From Gliomastix tumulicola (taxonomy: Eukaryota > Ascomycota > Sordariomycetes > Hypocreales > Bionectriaceae): a stretch of 64,000 bases of DNA. Where the stretch lies: contig BCHX01000006.1 of the NCBI GenBank assembly GCA_001599755.1, forward strand, positions 1,475,336 to 1,539,335, in the 5' to 3' direction. The notes beneath the pieces were generated by a model. That model was not told where the DNA came from. It ran no database searches and saw only the letters and a list, made by a program, of their open reading frames with translations. Position numbers and translations under genes: made by a program. Shown here in pieces: positions 10,838 through 22,383 of this stretch (positions are counted from its first letter, which is position 1; every line of letters starts with the position of its first letter).

Positions 10838-10870
<33 letters not shown>

Positions 10871-12418
10871 CAGGCGGCCGCGGACCATGACGTCCCTCGA
10901 CGAGATCGACCACAACCTCACACGGCCCGGCAGCGTCAAGATCAACGTCAAGGGCGCCTTCATCGTCGACCCGGATGCCTCGACGCCGGCTGTGGGTGCC
11001 AATGGGAGGACGACGAGCGGGAGGGTTAGCCCGACGCACCACGAGACGAGTGACATCCGGCTGCCGAACCACACGGCTGTCGTGAGCCACATTGCTGTTG
11101 ATGTACGAGAAAACCCCCCTTTCTCACTTTTTCGACTTTGTACATGGGATAGGGAAACTTACGTTGGTTGTTGCAGATTGGCGGCTCGCTCATCAAGCTG
11201 GTGTACTTCTCGCGGGAGCTCAACTCGACCGACCCCGGGGGCCGGCTCAACTTCCAAAACTTCGAGACGGACCGGATCGAGGACTGCGTCGAGTTCATGC
11301 GGCACCTGCGGGACAACCAGCTCACGCTCAATGGGTCGAAGCCCGGCGAGCTGTGCGTCATGGCCACGGGCGGGGGCGCATACAAGTTCTACGACATGAT
11401 CCGGGATGCGTTGGGCGTGGACGTGCTGAGGGAAGACGAGATGGAGTGTCTTATTATAGGTAAGCCTCCGTCTTTGCTGCCGGACTCTTATTATTTTCAG
11501 GTACCTGCCAGGTTCGAGAATTGCGCATTCATGCTGACTTCCTGCGCGCGACCAGGTCTGGACTTCTTCATCACCGAGATCCCCCGCGAGGTCTTCACAT
11601 ACTCCGAGACGGACCCCATGCACTTCGTCCAGCCCCGCGAGCCCATCTACCCGTACCTGCTCGTCAACATCGGCTCCGGCGTCTCGTTCCTCAAGGTTAC
11701 GGGCCCGCGGTCGTACCAGCGCGTCGGCGGCACCTCGCTCGGCGGCGGCACGCTCTGGGGCTTGCTCTCGCTGCTGACGGGCGCGCGCTCCTTCGACGAC
11801 ATGCTCGAGCAGGCGGAGAACGGGGACAACTCCAAGGTCGACATGCTCGTCGGCGACATCTACGGCACCGACTACGGCAAGATCGGGCTCAAGAGCACGA
11901 CCATCGCCTCGTCCTTCGGCAAGGTCTTCCGCATGCAGCGCGAGGCCGAGGCCAAGGCCGTCGCGACCGCTGACGGGCCGTCACTCGAGGACGAGCACGA
12001 GGAGGAGCAGCAGCAGCAGCAGCAGCCGCCGTTCAGCGCCGACGACATCTCACGCTCCCTGCTCTACGCCATCTCCAACAACATCGGCCAGATCGCCTAC
12101 CTCCAGTCGCAGATCCACAACCTCTCCAACATCTACTTTGGCGGGTCCTTCATCCGCGGCCACCGCCAGACCATGAACACGCTCAGCTTCGCCATCAAGT
12201 TCTGGAGCAAAGGCGAGAAGCAGGCGTACTTCCTGCGCCACGAGGGGTACCTCGGCAGCGTCGGCGCGTTCCTCAAGAGGCAGCCCCGGAACTGGGGCCG
12301 GCGGGCGAGTCTCGAGGGGCTGGAGGAGCTGAGGGCTGCTGCTGCGGCGGCGGCGGCGGCGGCGAGCGCGGCGGCTGGGTCGGGGAGTGTGCAGGAGGCG
12401 GCGTTGGAGGACAACTAG
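10650..12418 (+). CDS. Pantothenate kinase (eukaryotic type II PanK)
   Basis: Catalyses ATP-dependent phosphorylation of pantothenate (vitamin B5), the first committed step of coenzyme A synthesis; cytosolic. Exons are 10650-11102, 11177-11459 and 11556-12418, giving 532 aa. The ASKHA-type kinase fold is clear: IGGSLIKLVYF at the start of exon 2, ATGGGAYKF, LDFFITEIP at the exon 3 start, LLVNIGSGVSFLKV, and VGGTSLGGGTLWGL near the nucleotide site. The N-terminal 150 residues are a low-complexity extension with nine glutamines encoded by pure CAG (10842-10868). A second short glutamine run follows EDEHEEE, and the C-terminus has an alanine tract. These additions make it longer than yeast Cab1. 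An upstream ATG at about 10625 could make a very short upstream frame. CoA feedback regulation is usual in the family. Confidence 0.95.
10842..10868 (+). repeat. (CAG)9 coding repeat in pantothenate kinase
   Basis: Nine uninterrupted CAG codons encode polyglutamine in the disordered N-terminal extension. Uninterrupted runs of one codon are prone to length change. Confidence 0.9.
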
Positions 12419-12913
12419 GGGAGATCCAATGGGTAAGCCCAGGGCCCTCCGTGTCTCTCGGTTATGTCGTTTGACCTAGAGCAATGGCGAGCTGCGAGTC
12501 CTCCATCAAAGGTGTCGTGTTCAATGGTCGCTTCCTACTTATGATAGGAAGCGATGGCGCGGACTGGGAAGAGAAGGCAATTAATAGTCGTTGAAGAGCG
12601 AGCAATAGGTTTGAAGAGCAGATACTTTGAGCAGGCATATGCGATTATATAGCACCGACTTTTTGTATATATGGAGATTTGGGGAACTGCGCAGCAGCCC
12701 AACCGCAATAAAGCGATCCAAAGATAATTTTTCTTCTCACTCACTCATACCAGAGACTCATCTAAGACTTCGACCCATATGTGACATAGAATATCATCAA
12801 GTTGATGCCAGTTCATGTATGATTGCCGAAGTGGAGTTGAATTGCAGCGTTGGTATCATATCTACCGCTCTCTATACGCTGTGAATAAAAACAAAAACGC
12901 CATCTCCCCGTCT
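12419..12913. other. Convergent 3' regions, pantothenate kinase / AIM11
   Basis: This 495-bp AT-rich stretch contains AATAAA at 12707-12712 on the plus strand, a plausible but distant poly(A) signal for the kinase gene. I see no gene here. Confidence 0.5.
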
Positions 12914-13579
12914 TCATTGCCCATCATCATCCTTCTTCTCTACCAACGCCTCATTTGAGCTCTCATCCGAGCCCCCCTCAGCACTCCCCTCAGCAGCACT
13001 GCCGTCCCCGGGCATCTTCAGCCCAAACCTCTCCATGAACCCCTCGACCATCCTCTCCATCTCCGCCTCCACCTCCCTCTCCTCCTCGGGGCTCATCCCC
13101 GTCGGCCTGTCCAGCGCCATCCGCGTCCGCGCCCGCAGCTCGTCGACGCTCGAGATGTTGAAACCCCAGGACAGGCCGCCGACGAGCAGGACGCCAAAGG
13201 ACATGACGTTGAGGGTCGCGAGGCCCAGAGCGCGCGCGGCGAGCAGCTGGCGGTCCGAGTCCGTGACGTTGAGCGGCGCGCGGTTGGAGGCGTAGAAGGG
13301 CGGCAGCATGGAGAGGCGCTGGCGGAGGACGGAGCGGCGGGCGACGAAGACGGAGGCGGCGAGGAAGCCGGCGCCGGCCATCATGAGGGTGAACTGCTTT
13401 GCGTGGCGGAAGGGACCCGGCCGGAGAGGTGTGGTTTCGGCTTCATTTTCTCTGAAAGAGGAGAGTGGTGGTGGTTGTGGTTGTAGTGATGATGATGATG
13501 GCTGAGGTGAGGGTTGTGTGGTCGTTGTGGTTGTGGTTGAAGGGGGGAGGAGGAGCGAGGCGAGCCATTGGGTGAGCAT
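12914..13579 (-). CDS. aim11: AIM11-like mitochondrial membrane protein
   Basis: Single-exon gene of 221 aa on the minus strand. The start is ATG at 13579 (MLTQWLASLLLPPS); the frame stays open further upstream, but this ATG begins the protein-like part. After a Thr/Ser/Pro/Gln-rich stretch come two hydrophobic segments, about residues 63-80 (QFTLMMAGAGFLAASVFVA, followed by RR) and 117-139 (LGLATLNVMSFGVLLVGGL). Then comes a conserved charged region ending in EMERMVEGFMERFG and an acidic tail. The two-span layout with the RR after span 1 matches the fungal AIM11 family (altered inheritance of mitochondria protein 11), whose molecular role is unknown. The gene is divergent from the oxygenase gene, with 577 bp between start codons. 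Mitochondrial location is from the family only. Confidence 0.8.
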   Translation of the reverse strand: MLTQWLASLLLPPSTTTTTTTQPSPQPSSSSLQPQPPPLSSFRENEAETTPLRPGPFRHAKQFTLMMAGAGFLAASVFVARRSVLRQRLSMLPPFYASNRAPLNVTDSDRQLLAARALGLATLNVMSFGVLLVGGLSWGFNISSVDELRARTRMALDRPTGMSPEEEREVEAEMERMVEGFMERFGLKMPGDGSAAEGSAEGGSDESSNEALVEKKDDDGQ

Positions 13580-14156
13580 AGTTCCGGGTGTGTATGTCAA
13601 GCCATATACCGGATTATACCGGGTTATAAGGGGTGTAGGTGAGTTTTGGGGGTTTCGTCGTTGGCCATGAGATATCTCGAAGGTCGCGTCGGATTTGCAG
13701 GTGAGGTGGGTCGAAAACCGCGTTTTGGCAATATTATGCATATATCGGGGTGGACAGTACGTACCTCTTCAACGTCAATGGAAGCCGCTCCTCCTGCCAT
13801 GGACATGATTTCAACTCCTGGCTTACACCCTGAAGACATGCTCTTATTGTCGAGAAAAGTGAATTGTTAGAACGCTCGGGACCATTTGCGTGTTGTCTTG
13901 TTTGAGGGGGGGGAAAAAAGAGCACTGCTGGACACTTGAGGCGTCACGCGACACAGTCTTGAGAGGGGATAGTCAGCACTGAGCATCGACACTCCTCGAT
14001 AACGGGTTGCAAGGGCATGCAGACGACTCATCGAACTCATTCTTTAGGTGTCTCGTTCTCATAGGGGATCCCTGCTCAGTTCAGAAGACCCAGCTGGTAC
14101 TGGACCTCTGAAAANCCCAGCTCCGCCACAACAGCCCAGCCTAGCCAGTTATCAGG
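13580..14156. promoter_or_regulatory. Shared divergent promoter, AIM11 / 2OG-Fe oxygenase
   Basis: These 577 bp separate two divergent start codons. An unresolved base (N) is at 14115. A short CGGGTTATA-type sequence precedes AIM11 (about 13607-13630). I see no gene. Confidence 0.5.
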
Positions 14157-15183
14157 ATGCCCAAACCCAGCAAATCCAAGCCCTCCAAGGCCTCCTCTCA
14201 ACAGCAGAAACAAGAACCCGCCGCCGCCGCCCCTCCGCATCCTCCCCCCTCCTGGCCCGTCTTCAAGCCGCCCCTGCCCGTCCTCCCGCTCGCGCCCGAG
14301 CTGCACCCGGCCACCCCCAAGATCGCCCTCATCCCGTCCTTCTTCCCGCGCTCCCTCTGCCGCGACTACGTCGCCTTCCTCAGGACGCTGCCGCTGCAGA
14401 CGACGCCGTCGCGGCCGAAGCGCGGGGAGGCCGTGCGCGTGAACGACCGGTTCCAGATCGAGGACGCTGCGTTTGCGCGGCGGCTGTGGGAGGGGACGGG
14501 GCTGAGGGAGGTGCTGGCGGAGAGCGAGGACTTGAAGGAGTTGTGGTAAGCGGTGTTCCCCCAAGTTTCACACTACTGTTCGTCCTAGGGCAGCCGGAAT
14601 TGCCTAGTCTAGTCTTATCTGTTGATAATATCACGTCTTCGATGATGGTGAAGCTAACGTTGACACATAACAATCAGGGGCGGCGAACCCGTAGGCCTCA
14701 GCCCAAACATCCGCATCTACCGCTACTCCCGGGGCCAATACTTCGACTGCCACTGTGCGTACTCACTCCTCTTTCACCCTCAACACTAACTCTCCGTCTC
14801 ACCTTAAACTTAAGACGACGACTCAAACACCATCACACTCCCCGCGGACCCGCCGATCCAGGCCAGGACAACCTGGACGCTGCTGCTCTACCTCACGTCC
14901 GCCTCCGAGGGCTGCGTCGGCGGCGAGACCGTCTTCTACCCGCGCGACCGCAAGTCGAGCGCCGAGGAGATCGCCGTGCCGCTGCAGACGGGGATGCTGC
15001 TTCTGCACAAGCACGGGGATGACTGTCTACTTGTATGTGACTCTTTGACTCCCGGAACCTCTCCGGACCGGAATCCTCGTATGCTGATTGCGATGATGAA
15101 TCCTCTAGCATGAAGGAAGGGAAGTCCTTGCTGGGGAGAAGTGGGTTCTTCGCACGGACTTATGTGTTGGGAAGGGAGCATGA
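14157..15183 (+). CDS. 2-oxoglutarate/Fe(II) oxygenase, prolyl 4-hydroxylase-like
   Basis: Predicted dioxygenase using Fe(II), O2 and 2-oxoglutarate, 252 aa. Exons are 14157-14545, 14678-14754, 14815-15032 and 15109-15183, all in phase. The iron ligands are His155 and Asp157 (CHYDDSN) and His229 (the first codon of exon 4, HEGREV). Lys239, ten residues after His229, is in place to bind the 2-oxoglutarate carboxylate. The family core NIRIYRYSRGQYF precedes the first ligand, and TTWTLLLYLTSASEGCVGGETVFYPRD is the jelly-roll strand region. The N-terminus is Lys/Ser/Gln/Pro-rich with no signal peptide, so it is probably cytosolic or nuclear, unlike ER collagen hydroxylases. The substrate is unknown. 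Because the last ligand comes from the 75-nt last exon, skipping or retention of intron 3 would remove activity. Confidence 0.87.
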
Positions 15184-15476
15184 TATACGAGTGAGCTGTT
15201 GTTCGTCTGCAAAGTAGTTAGTGTAGCAAGCTTCATCACGCGCATTGGATCGTCATTTTCGAGAATGATTAGTCTATCTAGCAGCAGCTGGTCTGTCCGT
15301 TACAAAACGGCGCCCACCCGCTCCAAATCTACGATTCTTCCCCAGCCCACCCAGTTGTAGTATCAGGGAGGTAGGTATCTGTGAGACACGCTCTCCCTGA
15401 CTCGAGTCAGTCAGCCGTTTTCTATCCTGCACCAAACGCCCTTATTCTAGAAACCCCGGAATGCCCACAAGTTTCC

Positions 15477-18400
15477 TTAGTCCATACCCAGCTCCGCCAG
15501 CACATCCATAGAAGAAGGGCCCTGAGTGTCGTCAACCACCATTACCTCCTGCAGCTCCCCTGGGATGGTTTCCTCCTGCTCGGCCTTGTCTTCCATCTTG
15601 AGCTGCTCAGTCGCCAGCTCGATCCCCTTCAGCGTACTCGAGACACCCGCCACCTCCAGGGGCTTGTCGTCATTGCCCGCTGGAGGCCAGAGCTTCATCG
15701 GTGTTGCGTGTCCCCTCGATGGCTGTCCAAAGATCCTCTTGTTCGACTTGTATTTTTCGCCCATGACAATACTGATCAGCGCCCAATGGAAGATCCAAGG
15801 GAACGAGATCAGAGGCGTAGCGACGGCTCTTTGCTTTCGCGCATCCGCAGCCTCTTCGTCTTCTCCCTCGAGCAACTCTGGGTCATAGTCAGATCCAGCC
15901 TTCACCTCCTCCTCCGTCACCTTGTACATGGCGGCGACAAACGGCTGGATGTCCTCGGTGTTGTAACCCCCAGCGGCATCGTAGCACAGCTCCCGGAACC
16001 GGTGTTTCACAGCATCATATTCCCTCCCAAGTTGTTCCTGCCTCTTGTAGTCACTACCGACGGCCGGTTTCGACATGGCAAATCCAGTCCAAAGCTCAAA
16101 CTCTGTGTCTAGAGTATGTTGGGCAAGGATGCGGCGGACGCACAGATCGTACTGCGCTTTGATATCCCTTGCCTTCTGGAGGATGTCTTTGTCAAGCTTG
16201 AATTTGGTGAGGATTCGCTGGTCGAAGTCACTCTGCTGGTCGGGGATGAACTCGAGGTTCTGACCACTGACTTTGTCGTAAATTCGACCCAATGCTTTGT
16301 GCGAGTCGTAGGTGTTGCTCTTCTGGTCCATGAAATGCGGCCAACGTCGTGGTTGGTATCCTTCGTGCCAACCGACAGGCTCTCCTGTCTTCGCGAAATC
16401 AACCGCTCTGGAGTGCATTTCTGCAAGTCTCAAGCCTGGAGGGGGGGGTGGTCAGCTTAGCTTAGCTTATAGGCTAGACGGAACTATGAATACTCACATG
16501 TGGGATGCTTGGGGCCTAGTTCGTCGGCGTGCGCAAGGTGGGCAACGGCGACGACGCCCAGCACGTCATTCTTCATATACGAGACGAAGAATTCTCTGAG
16601 CTGATCGACAGTAACATCAGATGTTGGCTCCTTGGGCTTCGTTCCCACGTAGTCCATGGGAGGGTGGTTCCACTCCATCGGGATCAAGTGCTTGTTCCAG
16701 ATGACAAAGAAGTCATCACCATCGAGATCCCCTCCAGAGAGCATGCTCGGCACGGGCTTGTCTCCCGTCATGGGGAATACAACGACATCCTTGAGGTGAT
16801 GAAGCTTTGGCTCGTTGACAGCCTGGACCACGCGGATATCGCCAGGATGGAGTGATGGGTTGCGTCCGACGACGCAGATGCCCTCAATGATATGCGTCTT
16901 CTTGTGCGACTTGGGATCAGACAGCTGCAAGAATATCTGAGGCAGTTTATCGATCTCTCTGCGCCTGCTGCCCTCGGTCTTGGAGTCATGTCCTCTTAGC
17001 GATCCTGTCTCGTCAACACATCCGAGAACAAACGCACTCTCCTCGACGTGAATCCTCGCTTTCTCTTTGAGAAGCTTAAGGGACCAGGTCCTCCAGAGCT
17101 TCAGTATGTTTGCCACAAAAGGCTCCTGTCTCTCATTGGTCTTGAAATCACCCCTCAGCAACTCGGCTATGGTGAGCGTCGTCTGGTTCTCATCAACGAA
17201 CTGAGTAAGCATGTCGATGGCTGCCGCGTTATCCTCCATCGACTTTTCGTATTGTTCCAGCTGTTTATCAAGAAGGGTCATGAACGTGGCCGTAGGGACC
17301 CCTAGACCCTCAAGGATGGTGATCGTCTGGCGATTGAGAGTCGCCGATGCATATGAAGCGCATCGGATGATTTCCAGGCCATTGTAGTCAGACTCGAACT
17401 TCTTCTGAGAGTCTCGGATGTGAACGGACTTGCCTCGGGCCTCAGGCCAGACGGCCAGGACGCCTTTGCATCCCCCCATTCGAAACTGGAAGGCTGGCGG
17501 GTCGGACAAGACGTCCGACTCCATCTCGTTGTTGATCAGCTCGGCCAAAAAATTGGATATCTTGCCAACGCCATCAGTGAAGCAGTGACCATTGCGTTCC
17601 ACATCGTCGATCTGATGTATGTCAGGCATGTGGATTCCTCTGATCTCACGCGTAGTTGAGAAGCACTGCCCGATTCGTGCTGCATACTTGGCAACGATCT
17701 TGATGTGGTCAAACTGCCCCATCCATTTACGAATATCATCGCAGCTTGTGTGGTCGGAAGGGCAGAAGAAATATGCGCCGCATTCTCTGAGCTGGGAGCT
17801 TCCAAAAGCCAGGAATTCGTAGTTGCGGTCTCCGATTTGAATGCCATAGTACAGCGTCATCAAGATACGCCTGAAGAGTGCCTCGTTCTCTGGCTTGTTG
17901 AAAATCTTGCTTTGCTCGGATTCCTCCACGAACTGGACTCGCAAAAACCGATCTGACAGGGACGCATATCTGCGGAAGACCCTGTTCGATGTCTCGGGAT
18001 TGGCGGTACTGAATCGTATGGTTGTCGGTGTGATAATGGCCTTGCGGACCAAAGCGCAGTAACTCGGGATTCTGAGATGAGGTTGGTATGCTCCAGCCTC
18101 TGGATCAGTCAACAGGCGCATGGGATCGTAGAGTGTCTTATCTTGGTCCGCAAGATATTCGAGCAGTAGTCTCGCTCTGATAGGAGGCAGCTTCTCCAGA
18201 TGCTCCAGGAACTCAAGTGTGATGGTGTACTCGCTCAAAAACCCTCGGGATATGCAGACCTCAAGCTGATACCGTACTTCAAACGCAAGGTGGATGCCAC
18301 GAGACATGGAGTGTTCTAGCAGCGCCAGTGCTCCTCCCTGAGAACTCGTGGTCCCAGCATGGTTCAGGTAAGACCATATGTCATCCGCCGACTCTGACGA

Positions 18401-19453
18401 GACTTCAAACACTGGACAGTTTATGAACCGAATGTTGAAGTCTTCGAGAGCATACTGCAGATGCCGAGCTGCCATTTGGGCTTCTTCCGTGTCGTTTGGG
18501 AGGACGAAGCGGAACGTGGTCCATCTGCCGATCTCTATGTGGTGAGGGTCGTCGATAGGATTATGGATCGCCACAGGGCGATGAACCGACGCCTCGACAT
18601 CCTCGGCAATAACCGTAGCACGACGATACATGTCTCTGAGGTTGAATGTCATTGGATTGCCCTGCATGGACAGACTTGGATCCTCAACTTTCCAGAAGTA
18701 CCTCGGAGGTCTTGCCACGGAAAGAACCAGACCAACTTTGTTCCCGGGCAGCTCAGTCCTGTATACGTCTTTCATCTGCGTGACGTCGATGCTGAATTTG
18801 TACTCTCTCAGTCCTCTCCACGCGGCGTTCTTTCCTGGGATGAAGAACAACGCCGAGAAGCGCTTCGATGAGGAATCAAATTCCAGACGAATAGGGGCGG
18901 CTGGCGTTGCCGACACAGTTTTCAAAACCCTCATGCTTGTGGCTTCAGTCATGGCTCCAAACCCAAGGCTTTCGGAGGAGAGCTTCAGGCGGTAGGGATA
19001 TGACCGACTCGTATTCTTGTTTTTGATCTTCTCCGGCTCGGGAGGTCCCTCGAGTCCGACCGAGATAGACGTGCCCTGGTGGGGGATGCTGAGATTGTAG
19101 TGAGGTTGGTTTCTCGGAACCTGAATGACGTACTTTCGGCGGCTCCAAAAAGAAGTCTGAGGAGGAGGCCGGAATCGCACCCTAGCAGTCGTTCTGCCAG
19201 TTCGTCCCCTGGCAGGGGACACCCCAATCCAGACGATGGTTCCATGATGAGCAAACCAGGTCCAAATGTTCCGAGCAGTCACGTCCGGAGGAAGGTCAAC
19301 CAGCTTGACGACAAGTGACTCCCACTGAGACCAGTCTGCGAGGTCCGCTGGTCGGGAGTTGCGAGGGGTACTGGGCGAGGCAGCGATTGATGCAGGAGGA
19401 GTGGCTAGCTCGTCTTCACCATCGCCGTGTGGCGATTGCTGCGTCAAGCTCAT
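15477..19453 (-). CDS. Cellular RNA-dependent RNA polymerase (RNA silencing)
   Basis: Makes double-stranded RNA from single-stranded RNA for Dicer in quelling, meiotic silencing or heterochromatin pathways. Exons on the minus strand are 19453-16498 and 16435-15477, giving 1304 aa. The start is the ATG at 19453 (MSLTQQSPHGDG); the frame extends five codons further but only to a TTG. The N-terminus has an RRM-like segment (SLVVKLVDLPPDVTARNIWTWF). The catalytic loop is GGDLDGDDFF with the metal-binding DLDGD at 909-913, the hallmark of the eukaryotic QDE-1/RDR family. HCFTDGVGKIS and FQFRMGGCKGVLAV are further conserved blocks. The length and N-terminal domain resemble the SAD-1, RRP-3 and S. 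pombe Rdp1 branches more than QDE-1, but I cannot place it without a tree. No Dicer or Argonaute gene is in the window. All catalytic aspartates are present. Confidence 0.95.
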
Positions 19454-20152
19454 GGCTAGGGCATCCAAGCGAGCTAGTAGTCAATCGCAGTCCTAGGAAA
19501 TGTTAGCTATCGTGATCTCAAAGCGACGATGATGAGGGCTGCAGGGGAACTCACATGTGGTTGATTGAAGTTGATTGAAGTTGCTTGCGGCGAAGGCGGC
19601 GAGGCGTGATAGCAAGGCGTGAGTTGAGGGAAGGTGTTGAGAGGAAGGTGTTGTGGATTGGAAGCAAGTGAGGGAGAGAGAGAGAAGCTGCCTGTGGGAA
19701 AAAGAGAGGGGTGGAAGAGAATGGGAAGAGAGCTGAAGAAAATGGAAAGAAACAGAAGTGGGAGGCTCACCGCACTTCCCTGCAGCGAGTCGAGGTTACA
19801 CAGACTGAGGATTCACAAACGGAGCGCTAGCACGTTACCTCAGAGACTGAGCCGCCTGAGGGGTACCCAACAGAGAGTACAACGCACCTAGCATACCTTA
19901 GTAGTAAAATAAGATGAAATATAAGAGACTGTGGACAAAGAATCCCTGCAAGACCCAGGTCATCTGCTCACAAACAGTTCCCGTTGGCTTTTTGATATAC
20001 CTGTTTTTCCCATCCTGGACCCGTTTTTGATATAGCCGTAAGTATCGTGCTGGACTCGCCAAGATGCAGAGTCGTGTGTCCTCCAGTGGATATTCCCTTC
20101 CCGTCTGAAACTAAAGAAACGGAAGGGAGAAGCAAAAGCAAAGTTAGTAGCC
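19454..20152 (-). other. Region between the polymerase and D-lactate dehydrogenase genes
   Basis: These 699 bp hold the polymerase promoter and leader and the 3' UTR of the dehydrogenase; both genes are on the minus strand. It contains purine-rich stretches (GA/GGAA types) near 19660-19760. I see no gene. Confidence 0.5.
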
Positions 20153-22383
20153 TCAATCCTTGGTCGCATGCATCACCACGCCTCCCAGTCCCACAGCCCA
20201 ATCCTTGGGCTTCTCCTTTGCCGGCACAGCGTTGCCTTGCGCATCAGCTTGCGACGCCTGCATATTCCGAATGGGAATGACTCCATGGTCTTTGGAGTAC
20301 TCCTCCTGCATCCAAGGAACGTCCATGATCTTGCCTGGGTTCATGATCCAAAGAGGGTCGAGCGATTTCTTGATGGCCTTCATCACATCAAGAGTATCGC
20401 CGCCAACCTCCCAGAACAGGCTCTCCTTCTTTCCCCAACCAATGGAGTGCTCGCCAGTGCAGGTGCCCTCCATGTTGATGGCTCGCTTGACCATATTCTT
20501 GACGCAGGTCTCGACCTTCTCCAGCTCCTCCTTGCTGCGGCGGTTGTAGATGATGCTTTCGTGGAAGTTTCCGTCTCCGATGTGGCCGAGAATACTGGCG
20601 AAGAGCCCGAGATCGTCCATCTCCTTCTTGCTGACTTCGATGATGTCGGCCAGTCGGCTGAAAGGCACCGCGACGTCTGTGCTCCCTGGAAAAAGATGAA
20701 ATGTCAGCGAGGTTTTCCACGAGAGACAAGGTGAAAACATGCTAAGGGAAGGCGCGGGGCAAGAGGGAGAGAGGGAAGGAAGGAAGGAGACACAAGAGGC
20801 AGGAACACTCCACTTACAGACTTCCTCGCCGTCCTTTCTCAGGGCAAGCATGGACCACAGTGACTCCTTCCTCGCCGACCAGAGCAGTTTCTGTTCCTTT
20901 GCATCCTTGGCGAACTCGAAGTTCCCGCCCTTGTTCGACTTGGTGATCTTTTGCACGAGGGAGATGTGTTCGCGAACGGCGGCTTTTGTGCCCGAGAACT
21001 TGAAGAAGAGCGTCGGCTGCTCCTTCCACACGCGGGGAGCTGTCGCGCCGCCCAGATTGACCACCTTCATCTGAACCTCGTCCATGATCTCCATGGCGGC
21101 GACGGGGATTCCAGCCTGCATGACGCCGGCAGCAGCAGACGCCGCATCGCGGATGCTCGGAAACGTGACGACGGCCACAGAGAAGTCTTCCGGGACGATA
21201 GCCAATTTCAATGTTGCTGTTGTTTTCGCGTTAGCAGTGTGGCACCAATGGGGATCTACGCTGTTCTCCCCTGTCCATACCTTCTGTCACGATGCCAAGG
21301 GTACCTTCGGACCCCACGAACAGGCTGTTCAGGTTATATCCCGCTGACGATTTCCTCGGTCTTCTGCGAGTCTTGATGACTCGGCCGTCTGAAAGAACGA
21401 CGGTTAGGTTGATGACCCAGTCCTTCATCGTTCCATATTTGACGGCATTCGTTCCAGAACAGTTGGTTCCGATCATACCGCCAATCTTCGCGCTCGGGCC
21501 TACGACACGGCCATCAGCTCTCCGTCCCTTGTAGCACAAGCAATTCCGGCGTGGGGGTCAATGCTCCAGTCGTCACTCACCAGGGTCGATAGGGAAGAAC
21601 AGGCCGCTATCCATGCTGGCCAGCTTCTCGTTCAGGTCCTGCCAGCCAATGCTGGGCTGGACCACAATATCCATGTCGTCCTTGTTGAAACGAACGATCT
21701 GGTCCATGAAGGCGAAATCAACACTGATGCCGCCATAAGGAGCGGAAAAGTTGCCCTCCAGGCTTGAGCCTCCGGAGAAGGGGATAATCGGCACGCGGTG
21801 CTCGTAGCATATCCGAGCAATGGTGGAAACTTGCTCGGTGCTTCGAGGGTAAGCGACGGCCACCGGGAGCCCTTCCGGGTTGGTGGTTGACCACTCCGAA
21901 TAGCCATGGGCATACAGGTCCTCTGAGTCGGTCGAGATGACATCTTCGTCGCCTACTTCTTCTATGATCCTCTGAATCGCCTAGAATCACGGTCAATATC
22001 AATCAGGTACATCGTGTCTCAAGTAAGCCCCTGCGTAGGCCATGCCAATTAGTGGCTGTAAGTGTACTTACTGTTTCCATCTCGATCATGTTAGCGTATC
22101 GCGGAGTGGCATCCTCGTCCAAGAGGACCCGGCTGCCGAGGAGATGACTGCCGTCGCCGAGACGGAACTTGGCAGCTCCCCATCCAAGAACGCCCGTGGC
22201 AGCCGCGAGAGCCAACACCCCTCCACTTGACCACTCTTGAGACGACTTTGGTCCGGTACCGGCTTTGCCTGCGTGTTGACGGACGCTCAAGCGGGGGTGG
22301 CTCGGTGTAAAGAAACGTCGGCTGGGCAAAAGTTGCCCAGAACGGCTGCCAACGGCAGATCTGACTTGAAGCCTCGACCACAT
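20153..22383 (-). CDS. dld1: D-lactate dehydrogenase (cytochrome), mitochondrial FAD enzyme
   Basis: Oxidises D-lactate to pyruvate and passes electrons to cytochrome c; inner mitochondrial membrane, facing the intermembrane space. Exons on the minus strand are 22383-22072, 21980-21581, 21499-21281, 21216-20818 and 20685-20153, giving 620 aa. The start at 22383 gives an Arg/Ser-rich presequence (MWSRLQVRSAVGSRSG); the 17 codons further upstream begin only with TTG. A hydrophobic anchor lies at about 54-71. The PCMH-type FAD domain is seen at PFSGGSSLEGNFSAPYGG and SAKIGGMIGTNCSGTNAV, and near SLFVGSEGTLGIVTE. The C-terminal cap follows, with SILGHIGDGNFHESII and GTCTGEHSIGWGKK near the end. 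The layout matches yeast Dld1 (587 aa). The related glycolate oxidase and Dld2-type enzymes lack the membrane anchor. It lies in tandem with the polymerase gene, with no evident functional link. Confidence 0.94.

Noticed and set aside
19454..19468. Extended N-terminus of the RNA-dependent RNA polymerase
   Set aside because: The five extra codons begin with TTG, not ATG; the first in-frame ATG is at 19453.
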